Source of the DNA: JBFXAF01 sp050178915
GTDB lineage: Bacteria > Pseudomonadota > Alphaproteobacteria > Rhizobiales > Rhizobiaceae
Reading direction: 5' to 3'
Length of the DNA stretch: 10,362 bases
NCBI GenBank assembly: GCA_050178915.1
Contig: JBFXFO010000144.1
Location: 1 to 10,362 of the forward strand
Below, piece by piece: positions 7,226 to 10,362 of the stretch. The position numbers and the translations under genes were made by a program. Each line of letters opens with the position of its first letter. Position 1 is the first letter of the stretch. The notes under the pieces were generated by a model that made no database searches, was not told the origin of the DNA, and was given only the letters and a program-made list of their open reading frames with translations.

Positions 7226-7690
7226 ATGAAGACTTCGACCAAGCTCTCGCTCGCCTTCCTGGCGCTTGCCGGCATGGCCGCCACGCCCGCGCTCGCGGAG
7301 GGCCGGAACGGCGGCAATGGCCCGCACATGCGCTTCGAACGCGCCGATGCCGACAACAGCGGCGATGTCACCTTCGAGGAGTTCGCCTCTGCGATGAACG
7401 AGCGGCTGCTGTCGGCCGACGCCGATGGCGACGGCAAGATGACCGTGGGCGAGATCGCCGACCAGATCGAACGCACGCGCGCCGAGCGCCTGGCAAAGCG
7501 GCTGATCGAGCGCTTCGACGCCGATGGCGATGGCGTGCTCACGAAGGCCGAGGTGGAATCGCGGCAGAAGAAGCTGTTCGCGCTGCTCGACCGCAACGAT
7601 GACGGCAAGATCGTCAAGGACGAGATGCGCTCCGGTCGGAAAGGTGGCCGCCATGACCATGGCGATCACGACGGCGGACGCGAGGACTAG
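7226..7690 (+). CDS. Secreted protein with four EF-hand calcium-binding loops
   Basis: This 154-residue protein is predicted to be exported to the periplasm or beyond and to bind calcium. The signal peptide is residues 1-24 (MKTSTK, a hydrophobic core, then TPALA with the cut before EG). The mature part has four canonical 12-residue EF loops: D41-E52 (DADNSGDVTFEE), D65-E76 (DADGDGKMTVGE), D98-E109 (DADGDGVLTKAE) and D122-E133 (DRNDDGKIVKDE). Each has acidic residues at positions 1, 3 (N in loop 4) and 12, with Gly at 6. The arrangement is two pairs of hands. The last 20 residues form a Gly/His/Asp-rich tail (GGRHDHGDHDGG), a possible second metal site. The ATG is set by AAGGAG 6 bases upstream. 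The frame is open further upstream, inside glnE, but that is overlap only. It follows glnE by 67 bases and is closed by a hairpin terminator. Family members are common in alphaproteobacteria, but I know of no defined role. Confidence 0.88.
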   Translation: MKTSTKLSLAFLALAGMAATPALAEGRNGGNGPHMRFERADADNSGDVTFEEFASAMNERLLSADADGDGKMTVGEIADQIERTRAERLAKRLIERFDADGDGVLTKAEVESRQKKLFALLDRNDDGKIVKDEMRSGRKGGRHDHGDHDGGRED

Positions 7691-7701
7691 ATTAGCAATT
7701 G

Positions 7702-7735
7702 CTGAGGCAGCCGCGTGGCTGCCTCAGTTGTCTGT
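7702..7735 (+). terminator. Rho-independent-type terminator after the EF-hand gene
   Basis: CTGAGGCAGCC at 7702-7712 pairs perfectly with GGCTGCCTCAG at 7717-7727 around a GCGT tetraloop. The next bases, TTGTCTGTG, give a short U-rich run. The hairpin starts 12 bases after the TAG, which suits the end of the regulator-kinase-glnE-EF-hand transcript or of the EF-hand gene alone. Confidence 0.75.
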
Positions 7736-7837
7736 GCGGCTGGCGACGAATCCCGCTTTGAGACGGGTGACTGTTGCACGATGATCACATTTTCGTGCTG
7801 CCGTGAAAGACGACGAATCTTCCACGATCATACAAAC

Positions 7838-7866
7838 TTAACCAAACGGGGCTGAATCGTTATAGT
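7838..7866 (+). promoter_or_regulatory. Sigma70-like promoter of the L,D-transpeptidase gene
   Basis: TTAACC at 7838-7843 (4 of 6 to TTGACA) and TATAGT at 7861-7866 (5 of 6 to TATAAT) are separated by exactly 17 bases. Transcription would start near 7873, leaving a leader of about 36 bases before the ATG at 7909. The surrounding stretch is clearly more A/T-rich than the rest of the window. The -35 element doubles as a TTAACC(A) half-site of the CtrA type, and a GAATC methylation site (7854-7858) sits in the spacer. The rest of the 218-base gap (7691-7908) holds the upstream terminator, two CGACGAATC direct repeats (7744 and 7811) and a 6-bp inverted repeat (7776-7798). Confidence 0.5.
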
Positions 7867-7908
7867 CGCCCTGTGGTTGCCGACACGCGGGCGTAAGAAC
7901 GCCGAAAT

Positions 7909-9819
7909 ATGGATATCCTTGTGGGACAGTCGATGATCGAGCGGGGCAAGTTGTTGCGTATGATCCCCCTGGCGGCAACCGCCGTCGCCCTGATGATGGT
8001 GGCGCAACCCGCCAGCGCGCAGGGCTTCTTCGAGTCGCTGTTCGGCGGCGGCGTCAAGAAGCGCAACACGACCGACTTCCCGGAAGCGCCGGCCAAGCCC
8101 AAGCCGAAGGCGGCCGTGAAGGTCAGCGGCCCTTCCTATTATGACTACAAGCCCGAGGCTCTCGTCCGCACCGACTTCAGCGCCATCACGGCTCTCGGCC
8201 AGCAGGCCGGCGTCGAGCCGGTACTGACCGGCAGCGAATTCCGCGAGGCCACCTCCGGGCTCAACGGCTACGAACTGCTCGCCGAGAAGGCCGTCGCCAA
8301 GGCGCTGTCCGACTACTATTCGACCCATCCGGACTTCATCTGGGTTTCAGGCCTCGTGCCCAACGAACGCGCGCGGGAAGCACTGCGCACGCTTGGCGAC
8401 GCCGAGTCGCAGGGTCTGATCCCCGCCGAATACGCCGTGACGGTGCCGCAGGCGACCCCACCGGCCAATGGCGACATGCGCGCCCGTCTCGACGAGCTTG
8501 TCCGGTTCGAGATGGCGCTGTCGGCGAAGGTGCTGCGCTATGTGAACGATGCGCAGGGCGGCCGCATCGACCCGAACAAGCTCTCCGGCTACCATGATTT
8601 TCCGCCGAAGCCGGTGGATATGGTCGCAGCGCTGACGGACCTCGCCGGCTCGCAGGACGTGCGCGACTACATGGAATCGCGCCATCCGCAGAACGAAGAC
8701 TACCGCAAGCTGCGCGTCGAGTTGGAAGCGCTGCGCGCCAGCGAGGAAAACGCGGTCGTCATCGACGCCAAGCTGCTGCTGAGGCCGGGCGACAGCAGCC
8801 CCGAACTGCCGAAGGTGATCAAGGTCATCTCGGCCGACATGGACGATGATTTCGGCGGCCAGTTCGGCGAGGTGCTCTACCGGCTGCAGAACAGCGAGAC
8901 CTACAGCCAGGAACTGGTGCCCGCGATCAAGGCGGCGCAGGAGCGTGCCGGGTTGAAGCCGGACGGCGTCGTCGGCCCGCGCACCGTGTCCGCCATCGCC
9001 GGCGTGTCCAAGGCCGACCGCATCGCCAAGGTGAAGATCGCGCTGGAACAACTGCGCTGGATGCCGTCCGACCTCGGCGCAACGCGGGTCTTCATCAACC
9101 AGCCCGCCTACGTCGCCACCTACATCGAGAACAACGAGGTGAAGCTGGAGACGCGCACGGTCATCGGCAAGCCGAGCAACCAGACGAGCTTCTTCTACGA
9201 CGAGATCGAGCAGGTCGACTACAACCCGTACTGGGGCGTGCCGCGCTCCATCCTCGTCAACGAGATGCTGCCGCGCCTGCTGGGCGACCCCGGTTATCTC
9301 GACCGTGCTGGCTATGAGGTGACGAACGCCAAGGGCCAGCGCATCCCATCTGCTTCGATCGACTGGGGTGCGTATGGCAGCAAGATCCCCTACGACGTGC
9401 GGCAGACGCCTAGCGAGGCCAATGCGCTGGGGGAGCTGAAGATTCTGTTCCCCAACAAGCACGCCATCTACATGCACGACACGCCGGCCAAGGATCTGTT
9501 CAGTCGCGACATGCGCGCCTACAGCCACGGCTGCATCCGCCTGCAGGACCCGCGCGGCATGGCCGCCGCCGTGCTTGGCAAGAGCGTCGACTACGTCGCC
9601 GAAAAGCTGAAGCAGGGGCACTCGTCGGAACAGGTGACGCGCAAGATTCCGGTCTATGTCGCCTATTTCACGGCCTGGCCGAACCTGAAGACCGGCAAGG
9701 TCGAGTATTTCAGCGACGTCTATGATCGTGACGGCAGGCTGCTGAAGGCGATCGAGAAGACTGACGTGATGCGCACGCCGGCTTCTGCCGACGTGGCAAC
9801 GGGCTCCACGCAGGGCTGA
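7909..9819 (+). CDS. YcbB-like L,D-transpeptidase (peptidoglycan cross-linking)
   Basis: This 636-residue periplasmic enzyme is predicted to form 3-3 (mDAP-mDAP) cross-links in peptidoglycan or to attach ligands to it. The signal peptide ends ASA|QG at about residue 37. A Lys/Pro-rich linker follows (about 55-70), then an N-terminal scaffold region (about 95-260). A peptidoglycan-binding type 1 repeat sits at about 320-365 (LQERAG-like helix, PDGVVGPRTVSAI), and a YkuD catalytic domain at about 390-575. Catalytic-site residues are H518/H523 in HAIYMHDTP and the SHGCIRLQDP motif with H540, G541, nucleophile C542 and R544. Domain order and size match E. coli YcbB (615 residues). The ATG at 7909 lacks a good ribosome site. 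The in-frame ATG at 7933 has GTGGGA just upstream and still gives a full signal peptide (MIERGKLLR, then core), so it may be the true start. The gene appears monocistronic, with its own promoter and a convergent neighbour. Confidence 0.92.
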   Translation: MDILVGQSMIERGKLLRMIPLAATAVALMMVAQPASAQGFFESLFGGGVKKRNTTDFPEAPAKPKPKAAVKVSGPSYYDYKPEALVRTDFSAITALGQQAGVEPVLTGSEFREATSGLNGYELLAEKAVAKALSDYYSTHPDFIWVSGLVPNERAREALRTLGDAESQGLIPAEYAVTVPQATPPANGDMRARLDELVRFEMALSAKVLRYVNDAQGGRIDPNKLSGYHDFPPKPVDMVAALTDLAGSQDVRDYMESRHPQNEDYRKLRVELEALRASEENAVVIDAKLLLRPGDSSPELPKVIKVISADMDDDFGGQFGEVLYRLQNSETYSQELVPAIKAAQERAGLKPDGVVGPRTVSAIAGVSKADRIAKVKIALEQLRWMPSDLGATRVFINQPAYVATYIENNEVKLETRTVIGKPSNQTSFFYDEIEQVDYNPYWGVPRSILVNEMLPRLLGDPGYLDRAGYEVTNAKGQRIPSASIDWGAYGSKIPYDVRQTPSEANALGELKILFPNKHAIYMHDTPAKDLFSRDMRAYSHGCIRLQDPRGMAAAVLGKSVDYVAEKLKQGHSSEQVTRKIPVYVAYFTAWPNLKTGKVEYFSDVYDRDGRLLKAIEKTDVMRTPASADVATGSTQG

Positions 9820-9837
9820 TCGCCGCGTCGATTGACT

Positions 9838-9859
9838 CCGCGCCGGTCAGCCGGCGCGG
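9838..9859. terminator. Hairpin at the convergent gene ends
   Basis: CCGCGCCGG at 9838-9846 pairs perfectly with CCGGCGCGG at 9851-9859, with TCAG as the loop. The loop contains the stop codon (TCA, read as TGA on the minus strand) of the enoyl-CoA hydratase gene, and the stem starts 18 bases after the L,D-transpeptidase stop. Neither strand has a T tract after the stem, so an intrinsic terminator is not certain, but a structure shared by two convergent 3' ends fits the geometry. Confidence 0.4.
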
Positions 9860-10362
9860 CGCCTGGCGAAGAATTCCGCGACTGCCGCCTTCATTTCCGG
9901 GCTCCGTCCTGCATCGCCCTGCAGGTCGCGCTCGAGGTCGAGCTGCGCGTCCTGTCCGAAGTCCGCCGCGTGCGCGATGAGGCGCTTGGTGGCGGCGGCG
10001 GCGCCGGGAGGCAACGACGCCAGTTTCGCGGCGATCCTGTCGGTTTCGCCTGCCAGTTCGGCATCGTCGAACACGCGCCAGACGAGCCCCCAGGACGCTG
10101 CCTCCTCCGCGCTGATCCTGTCGCCCAGCAGCATCATGCCGGCGGCGCGCACGCGTCCCATGATGCGCGTCAGGAACAGCGTGTTGCCGGCGTCGGGCAC
10201 CAGCGCAATGCCGACGAAAGGTTCGTAGAGATAGGCCGAGCGCGCTGCGACCACGATGTCGGCGGCCAGCGCGATGCCGACCGCAGCGCCGGCGCAGGGG
10301 CCGTTGATGGCGGCGACGATCGGCAGGCGTGTCTGGCGCATGCGGCGAACCAGCGGGTTGAA
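9847..10362 (-). CDS. Enoyl-CoA hydratase/isomerase family protein, PaaG-like (partial, N-terminus missing)
   Basis: This gene runs leftward into the window, and its first third or so lies beyond base 10362. The 171 visible residues start FNPLVRRMRQTRLPIVAAING, so the Met encoded at 10341-10339 is internal, not the start. The crotonase fold is shown by the oxyanion-hole segment AAINGPCAGAAVGIALAADIVVAA and by the later GIALVPDAGNTLFLTRIMGRVRA, with an Asp in the active-site loop. The ending (DAQLDLERDLQGDAGRSPEMKAAVAEFFARRRAG) closely resembles the C-terminus of PaaG-type isomerases, which isomerise 2-(1,2-epoxy-1,2-dihydrophenyl)acetyl-CoA in phenylacetate breakdown. The family is broad and no paa genes are visible, so the substrate is uncertain. 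It converges on the L,D-transpeptidase gene with 27 bases between the stops. Confidence 0.88.
   Translation of the reverse strand, partial: FNPLVRRMRQTRLPIVAAINGPCAGAAVGIALAADIVVAARSAYLYEPFVGIALVPDAGNTLFLTRIMGRVRAAGMMLLGDRISAEEAASWGLVWRVFDDAELAGETDRIAAKLASLPPGAAAATKRLIAHAADFGQDAQLDLERDLQGDAGRSPEMKAAVAEFFARRRAG

Noticed and set aside
8347..9621. Minus-strand open frame of 424 codons opposite the L,D-transpeptidase
   Set aside because: Val/His/Asp-rich shadow without domain features; the plus frame has a complete catalytic motif.
1..10362. Mobile elements, CRISPR arrays, tRNA or rRNA genes, phage or defence genes
   Set aside because: I looked for transposase motifs, terminal repeats, spaced direct repeats and RNA gene signatures on both strands and saw none. 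Gene content and codon use are uniform across the window.

Overview
The window looks like core chromosome from a GC-rich alphaproteobacterium. The order Hyphomicrobiales (Rhizobiales; Mesorhizobium/Aminobacter/Sinorhizobium-like) is the best fit. This rests on overall base composition, codon use, and a gene order I recall from that group: the end of a cytochrome c maturation operon, then degP, then an OmpR-type two-component pair, then glnE. Placement is by recognition of protein families, not by a search.

Layout on the plus strand: (1) positions 1-188 hold the last 61 codons of ccmH/cycL. (2) 312-1841 is degP, a periplasmic Do-family serine protease with two PDZ domains. (3) 1842-2058 is a 217-base gap with several strong hairpins. 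One is a 12-bp perfect stem, probably the degP terminator, and five copies of one 7-mer occur in alternating orientation. (4) 2059-7158 is a tight three-gene unit: response regulator, sensor histidine kinase (1 base apart) and glnE (ATGA overlap with the kinase). (5) 7226-7690 encodes a secreted four-EF-hand protein, followed by a hairpin terminator. (6) 7691-7908 is an intergenic promoter region with a sigma70-like promoter, a TTAACC half-site and three GANTC sites. (7) 7909-9819 is a large YcbB-like L,D-transpeptidase. On the minus strand, convergent with it, 9847-10362 is the 3' part of an enoyl-CoA hydratase/isomerase with a PaaG-like C-terminus, cut by the window edge.

Functionally most of the window concerns the cell envelope: cytochrome c maturation in the periplasm, periplasmic protein quality control, a membrane sensor kinase, a periplasmic calcium-binding protein and peptidoglycan cross-linking. 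The exceptions are glnE, which sets glutamine synthetase activity, and the CoA-ester enzyme. The coupling of glnE to a two-component system is the main point of operon logic.

I found no mobile element, CRISPR array, tRNA, rRNA or gene cluster of clearly new type. The better leads are regulatory: the structured degP/regulator gap, and the possible cell-cycle (CcrM/CtrA) signature in front of the L,D-transpeptidase. No gene-free stretch exceeds 300 bases.
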